A stretch of 64,000 nucleotides of DNA from Porphyrobacter sp. IPPAS B-1204. Its GTDB lineage: Bacteria > Pseudomonadota > Alphaproteobacteria > Sphingomonadales > Sphingomonadaceae. The position numbers and the translations under genes were made by a program. The notes beneath the pieces were generated by a model that made no database searches, was not told where the DNA came from, and worked only from the letters and a program-made list of their open reading frames with translations. This document shows, one piece after another, positions 1 through 12,798 of the stretch. Position 1 is the stretch's first letter; every line of letters starts with the position of its first letter. The DNA lies in the NCBI GenBank assembly GCA_003724185.1, contig RHGM01000001.1, positions 1,035,343 through 1,099,342 of the forward strand. Direction: 5' to 3'.

Positions 1-407
1 GCTTTGAAGGCGCGAATGTGATCTTCGATACCTGGGTCCACCCGCTGGTGATGGGCCTCGAAGAACACCTGCTCACCATGTTCCGCGAGGATTTCGAATT
101 CTCCGACGAAGCCGGCGCATCGCACCACGCGGCGCACAGCCCCCGCAAGGCCGCACCGGCACCCACGCCGCGCGAGCTGGAGACTGTCGGCGCTGTGCAG
201 GCGGAGCCACTGGCCGAAGTCCCGGTGACTGACGCCGAACCGGTGCAGACGCTCTGGACCGAAGAGGCCGAGCGCGAGCTCAAGAAAATCCCGTTCTTCG
301 TGCGCGGCAAGGCCCGCCGCAACACCGAAGCCTATGCGACCTCCGAGGGGCTTGCGCAGATCAGCCTCGAAACCCTCTATGACGCAAAGGCCCATTATGC
401 ACGGTAA
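1..407 (+). CDS. bchB: Light-independent protochlorophyllide reductase subunit B, C-terminal part
   Basis: This is the 3' end of a gene that begins before the window; the reading frame is open from base 3 to the TAA at 405-407. BchB forms with BchN the catalytic NB component of dark-operative protochlorophyllide reductase, which receives electrons from BchL and reduces ring D of protochlorophyllide. The visible part includes a stretch with [11 protein letters not shown], then an Ala/Pro-rich linker, then a C-terminal domain with [13 protein letters not shown], a conserved feature of the BchB/ChlB tail. It overlaps the bchH start by 11 bases. The call rests on this tail plus its position before bchH and bchL; catalytic residues lie outside the window. 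Confidence 0.9.
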   Translation, partial: FEGANVIFDTWVHPLVMGLEEHLLTMFREDFEFSDEAGASHHAAHSPRKAAPAPTPRELETVGAVQAEPLAEVPVTDAEPVQTLWTEEAERELKKIPFFVRGKARRNTEAYATSEGLAQISLETLYDAKAHYAR

Positions 408-3400
408 TGTCGCCTCAGCTTCCACACTGGACCCCCGCGCCCCCGTCCGCGTGGTGATCGTCACGCTCGACAATCACCTCAAAGGCGCAGTTGACCGGGC
501 AGAGGAAGCACTGGCGGCAGAAGGCATCGATCTCAGCCTGCACGCAGCATCCGAATGGGGCAGCGACGCCAAGGAGCTCGATCAGGTCAAGGCGGCCATC
601 GCCGAAGCCGATATCGTCATCGCGACGATGCTTTTCCTCGACGATCACATCCGCGCAGTCCTTCCCAGCCTCGAAGCGCGGCGCGAGGGTTGCGATGCAA
701 TGATCTGCCTGATGTCGGCAGGCGAAGTCGTCCGCCTGACCAAGATGGGCGCCTACCGGATGGACGCGCCGGCCAAGGGCCCGCTCGCGCTGCTGAAGAA
801 GCTGCGCGGCAATGCGGGCAAACCCGGCGGCAATTCGGGCGCGGGGCAGATGAAGATGCTGCGCCGCCTGCCCAAGCTGCTGAGGTTCATCCCCGGCACC
901 GCGCAGGACGTGCGCGCCTATTTTCTCACCCTGCAATATTGGCTGGCCGGTTCGGACGAGAACGTGGTCGCGATGGTGCGCTCGCTGATCGACCGTTATG
1001 CCGCGGGCGAACGGATGTATCGCCGCGGCAGCACCAAGGCTGACGCCCCGCTCGAATATCCCGAGACCGGCGTCTATCACCCGCGCACCCAGCAACGCAT
1101 ATCGGAAAGCCTGCGCCTGCTGCCCCCTGAAAAGGGCCCGCAAGGCACTGTCGGCCTGATCCTGCTGCGCTCTTACCTGCTGGGCCGGGACTGCGCGCAT
1201 TATGACGGCGCGATTGCCGCTTTCGAAGCCGCAGGCCTCAAGGTCGTGCCGGTGTTCGCCAGCGGGCTTGATGCGCGCCCTGCGATCGAAGCCTTCTTCA
1301 TCGGTCCGGACGGCAAGCCCACGGTGGATGCGGTGGTCAACCTCACCGGTTTCAGCCTCGTCGGCGGCCCGGCCTATTCCGATGCGCAGGCCGCGCGCGA
1401 TGTGCTGGGCAAGCTGGACCTGCCCTACCTCGCCGCGCACGCGATCGAATTCCAGACCATTGAGGATTGGGCGCACCGGCCCCAGGGACTGCTGCCGCTG
1501 GAATCGACCATGATGGTCGCCATGCCCGAACTCGACGGTTCGACCGTGCCGAGCGTTTTCGGCGGGCGTGCAGGCAACTCCGATGCAGGTTGCACCGGCT
1601 GTGATCGCAATTGCGCCCGCCCCGCCTCGCACAAGGCGCGGCCCATGCAGGCCTGCCCGGAACGGGCCGAGGCGCTGGCTGCCCGCACCGTCAAGCTGAT
1701 CCAGCTGCGCAAGAGCGAACGCGCGAGCCGCAAGCTTGCCATCGTGGTCTTCAACTTCCCGCCCAACGCCGGAGCCACCGGCACTGCCGCCTTCATGGCG
1801 GTGCACGAATCGCTTTATGCGACGCTCCAGCGCCTCAGCGCTGATGGCTATGCAGTCGATGTTCCCGACAGCGTCGATGCGATGCGGGACGCGCTGCTCA
1901 AGGGCAATACGGATCGGTATGGCACCGATGCCAATGTCGCACACCGCATCCCGGCCGATGACCACGTGCGGCGCGAAAAGCACCTCGCCGAAATCGAAGC
2001 CGCCTGGGGCCCCGCCCCTGGCAAGCAATTGTCCGATGGCGGCAACATCCTCATCCAGGGCGCGCATTTCGGCAATGTCTTCGTCGGCGTGCAGCCGGGC
2101 TTCGGCTACGAAGGCGATCCGATGCGCCTCCTGTTCGAAGGCACTTTCAGCCCCACCCACGCATTCAGCGCCTTCTACCGCTGGATCCGCGAGGATTTCG
2201 GCGCCCATGCGATCCTGCATTTCGGCACGCACGGCGCGCTGGAATTCATGCCGGGCAAGCAGGCGGGGATGTCAGGCAAGTGCTGGCCGGACCGGTTGAT
2301 CGGCGACACGCCCAATTTCTATCTCTACGCCGCCAACAACCCTTCCGAAGGGATGCTGGCCAAGCGCCGCTCGGGCGCGACGCTGGTGAGCTATCTCACC
2401 CCGCCGCTCGCGCAGGCCGGGCTCTACAAGGGTCTCGCGGAACTCAAGGCGAGCGTTGATCGCTGGCGCGCCACGATCGACGATGCCGATCACGCCGCCG
2501 AACGCGCCGATCTCGCCATGCTGATCGCCGACCAGTGCGAAGCGCTCGACATCACCTATGCCGATATCGGCGAGCTGCCCGCGCGGCTTTACGAAATGGA
2601 AGCGGCGCTGATCCCGCATGGGCTGCACATCCTCGGCCGCAACCCGCAGGGTGCCGAGCGTGAAGACATGCTCGATGCGATGATGGAAGCGGGCAGCCTC
2701 GATGGCCCGACCCCGGAACGCGCGCTGCTGGCAGCAAAGCTTGATTCCTCGGATGAACTCGGCGCGCTGATCCACGCGCTCGATGGCGGCTATGTTCAGC
2801 CCGCCCCCGGCGGCGATGTGGTGGTGAACCCCGATGTGCTGCCCACGGGCCGCAACATCCACGGCTTCGATCCCTTCCTGATGCCCTCTGCCTATGCCTG
2901 CCGTTTGGGCAGCGAGCAGGCGGAGCAGCTGATCGCGCGCCACGTCAACGGCGGTGAGCCTTTCCCCGAAAGCATCGCGATGGTGCTGTGGGGCACGGAC
3001 AACATGAAGTCCGAAGGCGTCCAGATCGCTCAGGCCATGACGCTGATGGGCGCACGCCCCCGGCGCGACTCCTATGGCCGTCTGGCCGGCGCGGAACTGA
3101 TCCCGCTGACCGAACTCGGCCGCCCGCGGATCGATGTGGTCATGACGCTTTCCGGCATCTTCCGCGATCTTCTGCCGATGCAGACCCGGATGCTGGCCGA
3201 AGCAGCCCTGCTCGCCAGCCAGGCGGAGAACGAGACGGTCGAAGCCAACTTCATCCGCAAACACACACTGGCGCAGATGGAAAAGCATGGCTGCGATCTC
3301 GAAACCGCAGCCCTGCGCGTCTTCTCCAATGCCGAGGGCGCTTACGGTGCCAACGTCAACCAGATGATCGAAGGCGGCGTCTGGGCCGATCCGGATGAAC

Positions 3401-4038
3401 TGGCCAATGCCTTCGAGATCAACAAGGGCTTTGCCTACGGTGTCTCGGGCAAGCCGGTGCAGCAGCGCGAATTGCTGCAAAGCGCGCTCGCCACGGTCGA
3501 TTTCACCTACCAGAACCTCGAAAGCGTCGAGCTCGGCATCAATGATGTTGACCAGTATGTCGACGGGCTTGGCGGCGTTACCCGTTCGGTCGCCCGGGCC
3601 AAGGGCGCGGAAACGCCGGTCTATATCCTCGATGCGACCCGCGGCAGCACCAAGGTGCGTACGCTGGGCGAACAGATCGACCTCGAAACCCGCACCCGCA
3701 CGCTGAACCCCAAGTGGTTCGAAGGCCTGCTCGAACATGGTTACGAAGGCGTTCGCCAGATCGAAGGCCATGTGACGAGCACGCTGGGCTGGTCCGCCAC
3801 CACCGGACAGGTTGCGCCGTGGGTGTACCAGAAGATTTCCGAGACCTTCGTGCTTGATCCCGACATGCGCCGGCGCCTGTCGGAACTGAACCCCAAAAGC
3901 GCCGGCCGCGTTGCCGGGCGCCTGCTCGAAGCTTGCGACCGCAACCTGTGGTCACCCGACGAAGCAACTCTCGCCGCCTTGCGCGAAGCCAATGACGAGC
4001 TGGAGGACCGCCTCGAAGGCGTGTTCCCGGCGGAATGA
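397..4038 (+). CDS. bchH: Magnesium chelatase subunit H
   Basis: BchH is the large porphyrin-binding subunit of magnesium chelatase. With BchI and BchD (not in this window) it inserts Mg into protoporphyrin IX using ATP, the branch point towards bacteriochlorophyll. The protein is about 1213 residues, normal for BchH, and carries the CobN/Mg-chelatase fold with motifs such as [15 protein letters not shown] and [17 protein letters not shown] chose the ATG at 397 because it follows an AAGG-like ribosome site and lies inside the end of bchB, giving translational coupling; the longer frame upstream reads through bchB sequence and has no family similarity. A cysteine group (C399, C402, C406, C420) lies just before the FNFPPNAG motif. 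It could bind a metal or Fe-S cluster, but I cannot tell from sequence alone. Confidence 0.97.
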   Translation: MHGNVASASTLDPRAPVRVVIVTLDNHLKGAVDRAEEALAAEGIDLSLHAASEWGSDAKELDQVKAAIAEADIVIATMLFLDDHIRAVLPSLEARREGCDAMICLMSAGEVVRLTKMGAYRMDAPAKGPLALLKKLRGNAGKPGGNSGAGQMKMLRRLPKLLRFIPGTAQDVRAYFLTLQYWLAGSDENVVAMVRSLIDRYAAGERMYRRGSTKADAPLEYPETGVYHPRTQQRISESLRLLPPEKGPQGTVGLILLRSYLLGRDCAHYDGAIAAFEAAGLKVVPVFASGLDARPAIEAFFIGPDGKPTVDAVVNLTGFSLVGGPAYSDAQAARDVLGKLDLPYLAAHAIEFQTIEDWAHRPQGLLPLESTMMVAMPELDGSTVPSVFGGRAGNSDAGCTGCDRNCARPASHKARPMQACPERAEALAARTVKLIQLRKSERASRKLAIVVFNFPPNAGATGTAAFMAVHESLYATLQRLSADGYAVDVPDSVDAMRDALLKGNTDRYGTDANVAHRIPADDHVRREKHLAEIEAAWGPAPGKQLSDGGNILIQGAHFGNVFVGVQPGFGYEGDPMRLLFEGTFSPTHAFSAFYRWIREDFGAHAILHFGTHGALEFMPGKQAGMSGKCWPDRLIGDTPNFYLYAANNPSEGMLAKRRSGATLVSYLTPPLAQAGLYKGLAELKASVDRWRATIDDADHAAERADLAMLIADQCEALDITYADIGELPARLYEMEAALIPHGLHILGRNPQGAEREDMLDAMMEAGSLDGPTPERALLAAKLDSSDELGALIHALDGGYVQPAPGGDVVVNPDVLPTGRNIHGFDPFLMPSAYACRLGSEQAEQLIARHVNGGEPFPESIAMVLWGTDNMKSEGVQIAQAMTLMGARPRRDSYGRLAGAELIPLTELGRPRIDVVMTLSGIFRDLLPMQTRMLAEAALLASQAENETVEANFIRKHTLAQMEKHGCDLETAALRVFSNAEGAYGANVNQMIEGGVWADPDELANAFEINKGFAYGVSGKPVQQRELLQSALATVDFTYQNLESVELGINDVDQYVDGLGGVTRSVARAKGAETPVYILDATRGSTKVRTLGEQIDLETRTRTLNPKWFEGLLEHGYEGVRQIEGHVTSTLGWSATTGQVAPWVYQKISETFVLDPDMRRRLSELNPKSAGRVAGRLLEACDRNLWSPDEATLAALREANDELEDRLEGVFPAE

Positions 4039-4051
4039 TATCAAGGGATAG

Positions 4052-5654
<1,603 letters not shown>

Positions 5655-5658
<4 letters not shown>

Positions 5659-7094
5659 CACGCCCGGTTCGCACGCCTGGACCGCATTGGACGGAGCTGG
5701 TTTTCCGGCTGCTTCCGTTTGCGGACGCGGCGAGCGTGGACCTTCCCTTGCCGCGGCTGCTGCGGCTCTCGCTGTTTCAGGTGAGCGTGGGCATGGCGAT
5801 GGTGCTGCTTAACGGCACCTTGAACCGCGTGATGGTGGTCGAACTCGGCACGCCGACATGGCTGGTCGCCTTGCTGATCGCCGTGCCGCTGTTTGCCGCA
5901 CCGTTCCGCGCGCTGATCGGGCACAAGTCCGACACGCACCGGTCGGTGCTGGGCTGGCGGCGGGTGCCCTATATCTGGTTTGGCACGCTGATGCAGTTCG
6001 GCGGCCTTGCGATCATGCCGTTTGCGCTGCTGCTGCTGGGCGTTCCAGAACGGTTTGAAATCGGCCTTGTTGCTGCAACCGCCGCCTTCCTGCTGACCGG
6101 AATCGGCTTCCACGTGACCCAGACCGCCGGTCTTGCGCTGGCAACCGACCTTGCACCCGAAGACAAGCGGCCGCGTGCCGTTGCGCTGCTGTATGTGATG
6201 CTGCTGGTCGGCATGATGTTTTCCGCCTTCGTGATCGGCGGCATTCTGGCCGATTATTCCGCGACCAAGCTGGTGCAGGTCATCCAGGGCTGCGCGCTGC
6301 TGACCATCATCCTCAACGTCACCGCACTGTGGAAGCAGGAAGCCCGCAACCCGGTCGCAACCGCGCCGGAACGCCAAACGGCAACCTTCAGCCAGATCTG
6401 GCAGGCGTTCGTGACTGACGGGCGCAACGCCCGTCTGCTGACCGCCATCGGCATCGGCGCGGCGGGCTTTGCCATGCAGGACGCTTTGCTTGAGCCTTAT
6501 GGCGGCGAAATCCTCGGCCTTTCGGTCGGGGCGACGACAGGGCTGACGGGGGCATGGGCGCTGGGCTCGCTGTTTGGCTTCATGCTGTCAGGCCGGGCGC
6601 TGGCGCGCGGCTGGGATCCATTACGCCTCGCTGGCGCCGGGCTGGTGGTCGGGATCAACGCCTTCCTGCTGGTGCTGTTTTCCGGGCCGTTTGCCGCGCC
6701 GCTGATGCTGTATGCAGGCGCGCTGGGCATCGGGGTCGGGCTCGGGCTGTTTTCCGTCGGCACGCTGATGGAGGCGATGAGCCTTGCCAAGACCGAGACC
6801 GCTGGCCTCGCGCTGGGCGCCTGGGGCGCGGTGCAGGCCACCTGCGCGGGTATCGGCATCGCAGTCGGTGGCCTGATGCGCGATGGTGTCGCGGCATTGA
6901 TGCAAAGCGGCGATGCCGCCGCCAGCATCGCAATGCGCGCCACCGGCTACGGCACTGTCTACATTCTTGAGATTGCTCTGCTGCTGGTCGGGCTTGCGGC
7001 CATTGGCCCGCTGGTTGGTCATCAGAGCCGTGTGCGGGCCGAGGACGAAGACCCGCTCAGCCAGCCCTTTGGCCTTACCGAGTTTCCGACATGA
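5655..7094 (+). CDS. lhaA: Light-harvesting complex 1 assembly protein, PucC/LhaA family (BCD MFS)
   Basis: This 479-residue polytopic membrane protein belongs to the bacteriochlorophyll delivery (BCD) branch of the major facilitator superfamily, which includes LhaA and PucC. LhaA is needed for assembly of the LH1 antenna, probably by handing bacteriochlorophyll to the alpha and beta polypeptides. About twelve hydrophobic segments are visible. The loop IGHKSDTHRSVLGWRRVPYI after the second and third segments is characteristic of the family. Its start overlaps the bchM stop. It is called LhaA rather than PucC from its location upstream of puhA. Confidence 0.93.
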
Positions 7095-7124
7095 TTACGC
7101 GTGCCCGCCTGTCCCGTCCCTTCC

Positions 7125-7143
7125 CCGGCTCCGCCTCAGCCGG
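7125..7143 (+). promoter_or_regulatory. Small intercistronic hairpin between lhaA and puhA
   Basis: The 73-base gap between lhaA and puhA holds an inverted repeat, CCGGCT at 7125-7130 and AGCCGG at 7138-7143, with a 7-base loop. It is followed by ATTGTTCC rather than a clear T run. This is one of the few real gaps in the operon, so the hairpin could be a weak attenuator or an RNA-stability element setting puhA expression apart from the bch genes. Function is inferred only from position; a six-pair stem can arise by chance in GC-rich DNA. Confidence 0.3.
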
Positions 7144-7167
7144 ATTGTTCCATGAGAGGAATATGAA

Positions 7168-7974
7168 ATGAACGCTGCCTATATCGTCGGCACATTCGAT
7201 GTCGCCGAACTCGCCTTCCTGCTGTTCTTCGGCTTTTTCATTGCTCTGGTGTTCTACCTCAACCGCGAAAGCCGCCGCGAGGGTTATCCGCTCGAGGATG
7301 AAGACACCGGCAAGATCCACCCGGGCAGCCTGTTCGATGGCGACAAGAAGGTGTTCCCGCTGCCCAACGGCCGCGGCACCTATGTGCCCGAAGACGTGGC
7401 CCGCGATGATATCAACGTGCCCGCCGTGTCGGCCTTCCGCTCCGCCGGCGCGCCGCTGGTGCCGACCGGCGATCCGATGATCGACGGCATGGGCCCTGCG
7501 GCCTGGGCCAACCGCGCCAAGTATCCCGACCTCACCTTCGATGGCCGCCCGCGCATCGTTCCGATCGCCGACAGCCACGAACTGATCGTCTCGCCGCAGG
7601 ATCCGCAGCTGATCGGCTGGCCGGTGGTCGCCGCCGACGGCGTGACCGTGGGCAAGGTCAGCGACATCTGGGTTGATCAGGCCGAACACCTGATCCGCTA
7701 CCTCGAAGTCGAAACCACCACCGGCAAGAAGGTGCTGGCACCGATGATGGTCTCGACCGTCCACGGCAACAGCCTGATCGACGCGCTGCTGCCGATCATC
7801 GAGGACAAGCCCAAGTTCGTCGAGATCGACGCGATCACCGCAGCGCAGTTCGAAACCGCGCCGATGCTCGAAACCCCCGGCATCATCACCCGCTACGAAG
7901 AAGACCGCGTGCAGGCCTACTTCGGCGGCGGCTACATGTATGCCACTCCTGAAAGGTCTGAAGCATGGATCTGA
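7168..7974 (+). CDS. puhA: Photosynthetic reaction centre H subunit
   Basis: PuhA is the H subunit of the purple-bacterial reaction centre. It has one transmembrane helix and a cytoplasmic PRC-barrel domain that shields the quinones and provides the proton path to QB. The 268-residue protein shows an N-terminal membrane helix at about residues 12-31 followed by RESRREGYPLE, the family hallmark after the helix, and a C-terminal PRC-barrel (SPQDPQLIGWPVVAADG onwards). The start ATG has GAGAGGAA just upstream. It overlaps puhB by 10 bases. Its presence shows that the cluster encodes a type II reaction centre. Confidence 0.98.
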   Translation: MNAAYIVGTFDVAELAFLLFFGFFIALVFYLNRESRREGYPLEDEDTGKIHPGSLFDGDKKVFPLPNGRGTYVPEDVARDDINVPAVSAFRSAGAPLVPTGDPMIDGMGPAAWANRAKYPDLTFDGRPRIVPIADSHELIVSPQDPQLIGWPVVAADGVTVGKVSDIWVDQAEHLIRYLEVETTTGKKVLAPMMVSTVHGNSLIDALLPIIEDKPKFVEIDAITAAQFETAPMLETPGIITRYEEDRVQAYFGGGYMYATPERSEAWI

Positions 7975-8726
7975 CAACGGCCTCCGATGCGGCAGCGACG
8001 GCAACGTCGCTGACCGCCGGGATCGATCACGCCGAGCTCGAGAATGACGGGCCCAAGGCGTTCGGTGATCGCATCGGCACCCCTGCCGCTGATGAAAAGG
8101 TGCTGTGGAAAGGCCGACCCGCGATGGGCCTGCTGGCGCGCACCGCCTTCCATGCCCACAAGGCCGGGGCCTATATGGCCGCACTGTCGGTGATCGCGCT
8201 GATGACCGGCAACGCCACGGCAGCCGTGGTTGTGGCCGGGCTTGGCGTGGTGCTGGTCGCGCTGCTCTACGTGCTCGCCTGGGCGAATGCGCGCAGCACG
8301 CTGTACATCCTCACCGATGCGCGCCTCATCATGCGCATCGGCGTGGCGATCGAGACACGGATCAACATCCCGCTCAAGCAGATCACGGCAGCGCATTTCC
8401 GTCCGCGTGCGGACGGGCATGGCGATATTGCTGTCGAAGTGGCCGGTGAACGCCTGCTCAGCACGCTGCTGCTGTGGCCGCATGTGCGCCCGTTCCATTA
8501 CAAGATGCCGCAGCCGATGCTGCGCGCCGTGCCCGAAGCCGCCACGCTCGCGCAGATGATCGCCGAAGCCCGCGCGCCCTTTGGTGCGATTGCGCGCAAT
8601 TTGACCGAGATCAAGGAAGCTGCCCCGGCCAGCGCCCAACACGGATCGCAGGGCGCGGTCACTCCGGGCCGTCTCGCACCGGTCATGCACCGCAGCGAGC
8701 AGGGTTTTGAGGGAGCACCGGCATGA
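7965..8726 (+). CDS. puhB: Photosynthetic complex assembly protein PuhB
   Basis: PuhB is a membrane protein that assists reaction centre and LH1 assembly in purple bacteria. The 253-residue product has two closely spaced hydrophobic segments (about residues 64-105) followed by a bacterial PH-like domain with YILTDARLIMRIG, as in other PuhB proteins. The start lies within the end of puhA, after GAAAGG, and its stop overlaps the puhC start. Assignment rests on this topology and on the conserved puhA-puhB-puhC order. Confidence 0.92.
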   Translation: MDLTTASDAAATATSLTAGIDHAELENDGPKAFGDRIGTPAADEKVLWKGRPAMGLLARTAFHAHKAGAYMAALSVIALMTGNATAAVVVAGLGVVLVALLYVLAWANARSTLYILTDARLIMRIGVAIETRINIPLKQITAAHFRPRADGHGDIAVEVAGERLLSTLLLWPHVRPFHYKMPQPMLRAVPEAATLAQMIAEARAPFGAIARNLTEIKEAAPASAQHGSQGAVTPGRLAPVMHRSEQGFEGAPA

Positions 8727-9211
8727 TCGTTCGCGAATATGAGAAGGACGAAATCACGGTCCACAAAGCGCCGCTGGTGCTGATGGGCGGGATTGTCGCG
8801 ATCTCGCTGGCGCTGACCGCAGGGGTGACCTTCGGTGTCTTCGAACGCCAGTCCGTGCCGTCAGAAGCCCGCGCCGCCGCCGGGATTAAGCCCGAAGTGG
8901 AACGCACCCTGCGTTTCTTTGACGAGGCCGATGGCACTGTCCGCGTCGAAGACGGCGCCACTGCCGAAGTGCTTGGCCGCTTTGCGCCCGGCGAAGGCGG
9001 TTTCATTCGCGCCACCGTGCGCAGCCTGGTTCACCAGCGCCGCATCCGCGATGAGGGACCGGCGGTGCCCTTCACTCTCACCCGCTGGGAAAACAACACG
9101 CTGACGCTCAGTGATCCGGTGACGGGCCGCAGTGTCGAAGTCAGCTCCTTCGGACCGGATAACCGCGCCGTTTACGCCAATCTGCTGCCCGCCCGGACGG
9201 AGACACGCTGA
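8723..9211 (+). CDS. puhC: Photosynthetic complex assembly protein PuhC
   Basis: PuhC is a small membrane-anchored factor needed for efficient LH1 and reaction centre assembly. This 162-residue protein has one hydrophobic segment near residues 15-38 and a soluble domain with [11 protein letters not shown] and [14 protein letters not shown], a pattern typical of PuhC. It is translationally coupled on both sides: the ATG overlaps the puhB stop and the TGA overlaps the next start. Family identity is clear mainly from the context, as PuhC sequences are divergent. Confidence 0.88.
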   Translation: MIVREYEKDEITVHKAPLVLMGGIVAISLALTAGVTFGVFERQSVPSEARAAAGIKPEVERTLRFFDEADGTVRVEDGATAEVLGRFAPGEGGFIRATVRSLVHQRRIRDEGPAVPFTLTRWENNTLTLSDPVTGRSVEVSSFGPDNRAVYANLLPARTETR

Positions 9212-9513
9212 TGGCTCTGGCCCTGCTCACCTCGCAATCCTTCGAAACCCCCTGCACGATTACGGTCGAGCAGAGTTCGGAGCATTTCCACGCCCATGTC
9301 GAACTGGACGGCGATATCGCGATGGAGCCGGGCGACAAGGTGCGCGTCCACGGTGCGCCGATCCAGATTCCGTTCGGCACCCGCCAGGTGTTCGAGCGCC
9401 GCGCGACTGTCACCCGCGCAAGCCCGCTGATGCGCGGGATGACCAAGATCGCCGCCTATTTCGATCTGGCCGAACTCTACGAAGTCAGTTTCAATGCCGG
9501 GAGGATCAAATGA
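9211..9513 (+). CDS. Small conserved photosynthesis-cluster protein of unknown function
   Basis: This is a 100-residue soluble protein with no membrane segment and no cysteine-pair or nucleotide motif. It has a beta-rich appearance with the segment [17 protein letters not shown] followed by [15 protein letters not shown] small orf at this place, between puhC and acsF, occurs in many proteobacterial photosynthesis clusters, so a role in complex assembly or in the cyclase reaction is plausible, but nothing in the sequence shows it. The start overlaps the puhC stop and its TGA overlaps the acsF ATG, so it must be co-translated with both. Confidence 0.75.
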   Translation: MALALLTSQSFETPCTITVEQSSEHFHAHVELDGDIAMEPGDKVRVHGAPIQIPFGTRQVFERRATVTRASPLMRGMTKIAAYFDLAELYEVSFNAGRIK

Positions 9514-10571
9514 ACGCCTACAAGCCGATGACCAGCGAAGAGGCGATGGCGATCGCGACGCAGGACACGATGCTGACCCCGCGTTTCTACACCACCGATT
9601 ACGACGCGCTTGATGCCATCGACGTCAGCCTCGTGCGGCGCGAATGGGACGTGCTTATCGCGGACATGGTGGGTGATCCCAACAAGCTGCATTTCAAGCA
9701 TTCTGACCGTTTCAAGGGCGTGATCGAAGGGCTGGAGCCCGCTCTGCGCAAGGAATTCACCGATTTCCTCGTCAGTTCGATGACGAGCGAATTTTCCGGC
9801 TGCGTGCTCTATGCCGAAATCGCCCGGCGCACCAAGAACCCGGACGTGAAACAGCTGTTCCGCCTGCTCGCCCGCGATGAAAGCCGCCATGCCGGTTTCA
9901 TCAACGAAAGCCTGAAGGATGCCGGTATCGGGGTCGATCTCGGCTATCTGACCAAGACCAAGAAATACACCTATTTCAAGCCGAAGTTCATCTTCTACGC
10001 GGTCTATCTGTCGGAGAAAATCGGCTACGCGCGCTACATCACGATCTTCCGCCATCTGGCCCAGAACCCGCAATACAAGTTCCACCCGATCTTCGACTGG
10101 TTCGAGGAATGGTGCAACGACGAGTTCCGCCACGGCGAAGCCTTCGCCATGCTGCTGCGCGCCGATCCCAAGCTGCTGGAAGGCGCCAACAAGCTGTGGG
10201 TGCGCTTCTTCCTGCTGTCGGTCTACGCCACCATGTATGTGCGCGATCACAACCGGCCGGTATTCCACGCCGCGCTCGGCGTCGATCCGACCGAGTATGA
10301 TTACAAGGTGTTCGAGATCTGCAACCAGATCAGCCGCCAGGTCTTCCCGGTGGAACTGGACATTGATGCCCCCGCCTTCCGCCGCCAGATGGAAAAGCTC
10401 CGCCTCGCTGCTGAACGCATCGAGGAAGGCAAGGCGCGCGGCGGCATTGGCGGTCTGATGCAGCGCGCATCGGGCATGGCAGGCGCAGGCCTCGCCTTTG
10501 CGCGGATGTATCTGCAACGGCCCAAGTCCAACGCCCTGCCCGCCTCGATCCGGCTTCAGCCCGCGTGGTAA
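9510..10571 (+). CDS. acsF: Aerobic Mg-protoporphyrin IX monomethyl ester oxidative cyclase
   Basis: AcsF is the O2-dependent diiron enzyme that forms the fifth (E) ring, turning Mg-protoporphyrin IX monomethyl ester into divinyl-protochlorophyllide. The 353-residue protein has the two ferritin-like iron-binding motifs E124-x2-H127 (DESRHAG) and E205-x2-H208 (DEFRHGE), plus an upstream glutamate in [10 protein letters not shown]. The length is normal. The start is preceded by GGGAGGATCAA. The presence of acsF, with no bchE (the anaerobic radical-SAM cyclase) in this window, agrees with an aerobic phototroph. Absence of bchE elsewhere cannot be judged here. Confidence 0.97.
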   Translation: MNAYKPMTSEEAMAIATQDTMLTPRFYTTDYDALDAIDVSLVRREWDVLIADMVGDPNKLHFKHSDRFKGVIEGLEPALRKEFTDFLVSSMTSEFSGCVLYAEIARRTKNPDVKQLFRLLARDESRHAGFINESLKDAGIGVDLGYLTKTKKYTYFKPKFIFYAVYLSEKIGYARYITIFRHLAQNPQYKFHPIFDWFEEWCNDEFRHGEAFAMLLRADPKLLEGANKLWVRFFLLSVYATMYVRDHNRPVFHAALGVDPTEYDYKVFEICNQISRQVFPVELDIDAPAFRRQMEKLRLAAERIEEGKARGGIGGLMQRASGMAGAGLAFARMYLQRPKSNALPASIRLQPAW

Positions 10572-11359
10572 GCTGGAGCGGCCATATTGTACCGTTCATC
10601 GTGACGGTCGCGATCTGGTTTGTCGCAACCGGGCTGATTGCCTGGGCGGACAACCGTGATCGCGCGACCTTCTCGACGAGCCTGTTGATCGGCAGCGTTG
10701 CCGGGATCGCAGGGCTGGTGGTGATCCTTGTCGCATCACTTTCGGCCGAGGTGTGGGCGGTCTATCTCGCCTTCATCGGCGCGCTGATGGTGTGGGGCTG
10801 GCATGAATTGAGCTTCCTGACCGGCGCATCGGCCGGACCGCGCCGCGGGCTGGCCGATCCCGGACTGACCGGCGTCGCGCGGTTCCGGCAAGCCGCAGCC
10901 ACTGTGATGCACCACGAGGTCGCCTTGGCGCTGACGGCGCTGCTGCTGATCTCGCTGTCGTGGAACGTGCCCAACCAGATCGGTGCGACTGTGTTCGTGC
11001 TGATGTTCGCGATGCGGCTGATCTCGAAGATCAACCTGTTCGTGGGCGTGCCCAATTCGACCTCGGAAATGCTTCCCGACCAGCTGGCCTACCTGAAGTC
11101 CTATTTCGGGCCGAACCGGACGACGTTGCTGCTGGCCGTCTCGATCATCGGGCTGGCTGCGATGACCGCCTGGTTTGCCGCCCTGGCGCTCGCAGCGCCG
11201 GTGGGCAGCGCGGAAATGGTGGGCGCAAGCCTGCTGACGACACTGAGCCTGCTTGGCGTGCTCGAACACCTGTTTTTGGCCCTGCCATTCCGTGACGGAA
11301 TGCTGTGGGGCTGGGCCTACCCGCAGCGGAAGGCTGCGGCGCAGATCAATCAAGATTGA
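10565..11359 (+). CDS. puhE: Putative photosynthetic complex assembly protein PuhE
   Basis: This 264-residue integral membrane protein has about seven hydrophobic segments and the central motif [20 protein letters not shown], typical of the PuhE family. It is found only in photosynthesis clusters, commonly between acsF and hemA, and is thought to help assemble photosynthetic complexes. I placed the start at the GTG at 10565, inside the last codons of acsF; there is no ATG near the start of the hydrophobic region. The gene is followed 31 bases later by hemA. Confidence 0.9.
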   Translation: MVSWSGHIVPFIVTVAIWFVATGLIAWADNRDRATFSTSLLIGSVAGIAGLVVILVASLSAEVWAVYLAFIGALMVWGWHELSFLTGASAGPRRGLADPGLTGVARFRQAAATVMHHEVALALTALLLISLSWNVPNQIGATVFVLMFAMRLISKINLFVGVPNSTSEMLPDQLAYLKSYFGPNRTTLLLAVSIIGLAAMTAWFAALALAAPVGSAEMVGASLLTTLSLLGVLEHLFLALPFRDGMLWGWAYPQRKAAAQINQD

Positions 11360-11390
11360 AAGCAAGACAATGACGACAGAGGGAACCCCG

Positions 11391-12611
11391 ATGAACTTCG
11401 AAGCCTTTTTCGCCGGCGAACTGGATGCCGTGCGCGCCGATGGCCGTTACCGGGTGTTCACCGATATCAAGCGCCACCGTGGCCGCTTCCCGCATGCCAC
11501 GCGTTTTGTCGAAGGCGAAACCCAGGCGGTGACGGTGTGGTGTTCCAACGACTATCTCGGCATGGGCCAACACCCCGATGTGCTGGACGCGATGCATGAA
11601 TGCCTCGACGAATGCGGCGCGGGCGCTGGCGGCACGCGCAACATTTCGGGCACCAACCACCACCACGTGCTGCTGGAAGCCGAACTGGCCGACCTCCACA
11701 ACAAGGAAGCCGCCCTGCTGTTCACCAGCGGATATGTTTCAAACTGGGCGGGCCTCGGCACGCTGGCGTCGAAAATCCCGGGCTGCGTCGTGTTTTCCGA
11801 CGCGCTCAACCACGCCTCGATGATCGAAGGCATCCGCCACAGCCGCGCGCCCTACAAGGTGTGGCGCCACAATGATGCCGAGCATCTCGACGAATTGCTG
11901 TCGATGTATGGCCCCGACGTGCCCAAGCTGGTCGCCTTCGAAAGCGTCTATTCGATGGACGGTGACATCGCCCCCATCGCCGACATCCTCGACGTCTGCG
12001 AAAAGCACGGCGCGATGAGCTATATCGACGAAGTCCACGCGGTTGGCCTCTACGGCCCGCGCGGCGGCGGGATTGCCGAACGCGAAGGGCTGATGGACCG
12101 CATCACCGTGATCGAAGGGACGCTGGGCAAGGCGTTCGGCGTGATGGGCGGTTATATCGCGGCATCCGCCAACCTCGTCGATTTCGTGCGCAGCTTCGCC
12201 AGCGGGTTCATCTTCTCGACCGCCCTGCCCCCCGCCATCGCGGCAGGCGCGGCGGCCAGCATCCGGCACCTCAAGACTTCAAGCGCCGAGCGCGAGCTTC
12301 AGCAGAAGCGCGTCAAGCAGGTGCGCCGTGCGCTCGACATCATGGGCATCCCGCATCTGGACAACCCCAGCCACATCATCCCGGTGATGGTTGGCGACGC
12401 CAAGAAGTGCAAGATGATCAGCGACTGGCTGATGGACAACCACGGCATCTATGTGCAGCCGATCAACTACCCGACCGTGCCGGTGGGGACAGAACGCCTG
12501 CGCGTGACGCCGTCACCCGTGCACACAGACGGCGACATCGACCGGCTGATCAAGGCGCTGTCCGAGATCTGGTCGCATTGCGAGCTCGCCCGGATGGAAC
12601 AGGCCGCCTGA
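11391..12611 (+). CDS. hemA: 5-aminolevulinate synthase
   Basis: This enzyme condenses glycine and succinyl-CoA to 5-aminolevulinate, the first step of tetrapyrrole synthesis in alphaproteobacteria (Shemin pathway). It uses pyridoxal phosphate, bound here by K247 in [15 protein letters not shown]. Other family motifs include [12 protein letters not shown], the glycine-rich SGTNHHH stretch and [18 protein letters not shown] chose the ATG at 11391 because AGAGGGA precedes it at good spacing and the protein then begins like other HemA enzymes; an in-frame ATG at 11370 would add seven residues. Being last in the photosynthesis operon ties precursor supply to pigment synthesis. Confidence 0.97.
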   Translation: MNFEAFFAGELDAVRADGRYRVFTDIKRHRGRFPHATRFVEGETQAVTVWCSNDYLGMGQHPDVLDAMHECLDECGAGAGGTRNISGTNHHHVLLEAELADLHNKEAALLFTSGYVSNWAGLGTLASKIPGCVVFSDALNHASMIEGIRHSRAPYKVWRHNDAEHLDELLSMYGPDVPKLVAFESVYSMDGDIAPIADILDVCEKHGAMSYIDEVHAVGLYGPRGGGIAEREGLMDRITVIEGTLGKAFGVMGGYIAASANLVDFVRSFASGFIFSTALPPAIAAGAAASIRHLKTSSAERELQQKRVKQVRRALDIMGIPHLDNPSHIIPVMVGDAKKCKMISDWLMDNHGIYVQPINYPTVPVGTERLRVTPSPVHTDGDIDRLIKALSEIWSHCELARMEQAA

Positions 12612-12655
12612 GCCTTCTCGACTGACGGAATACCGGCTCTCCCTTGGACGGGAGT

Positions 12656-12693
12656 GAGGGCGGACGCCATGGGGGTGGCGTTCGCCCTCTTTG
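12656..12693 (+). terminator. Rho-independent terminator after hemA
   Basis: A 14-base-pair stem, with one G-T wobble, is formed by 12656-12669 (starting GAGGGCGG) and 12676-12689 (ending CGCCCTC), with a 6-base loop TGGGGG. A short T run (TTT) follows. It lies 45 bases after the hemA stop and marks the end of the photosynthesis transcript. Confidence 0.85.
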
Positions 12694-12798
12694 CGTCAAG
12701 CACGCGCATCGCGCGCCGTGCCGGATCGGCAGCTTTAGAGACACGGCAATGCGCGCCGTTGTGTCCGATCATGGGTGGTTTCCTGCCGCGTGGATGCC

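Noticed and set aside
415-3771. Long minus-strand frames (605 and 499 codons) opposite bchH
   Set aside because: They are antisense to a clear bchH, have no family motifs, and their residue make-up (many Arg, His, Ala, Gln) is that of reverse-strand frames in GC-rich genes.
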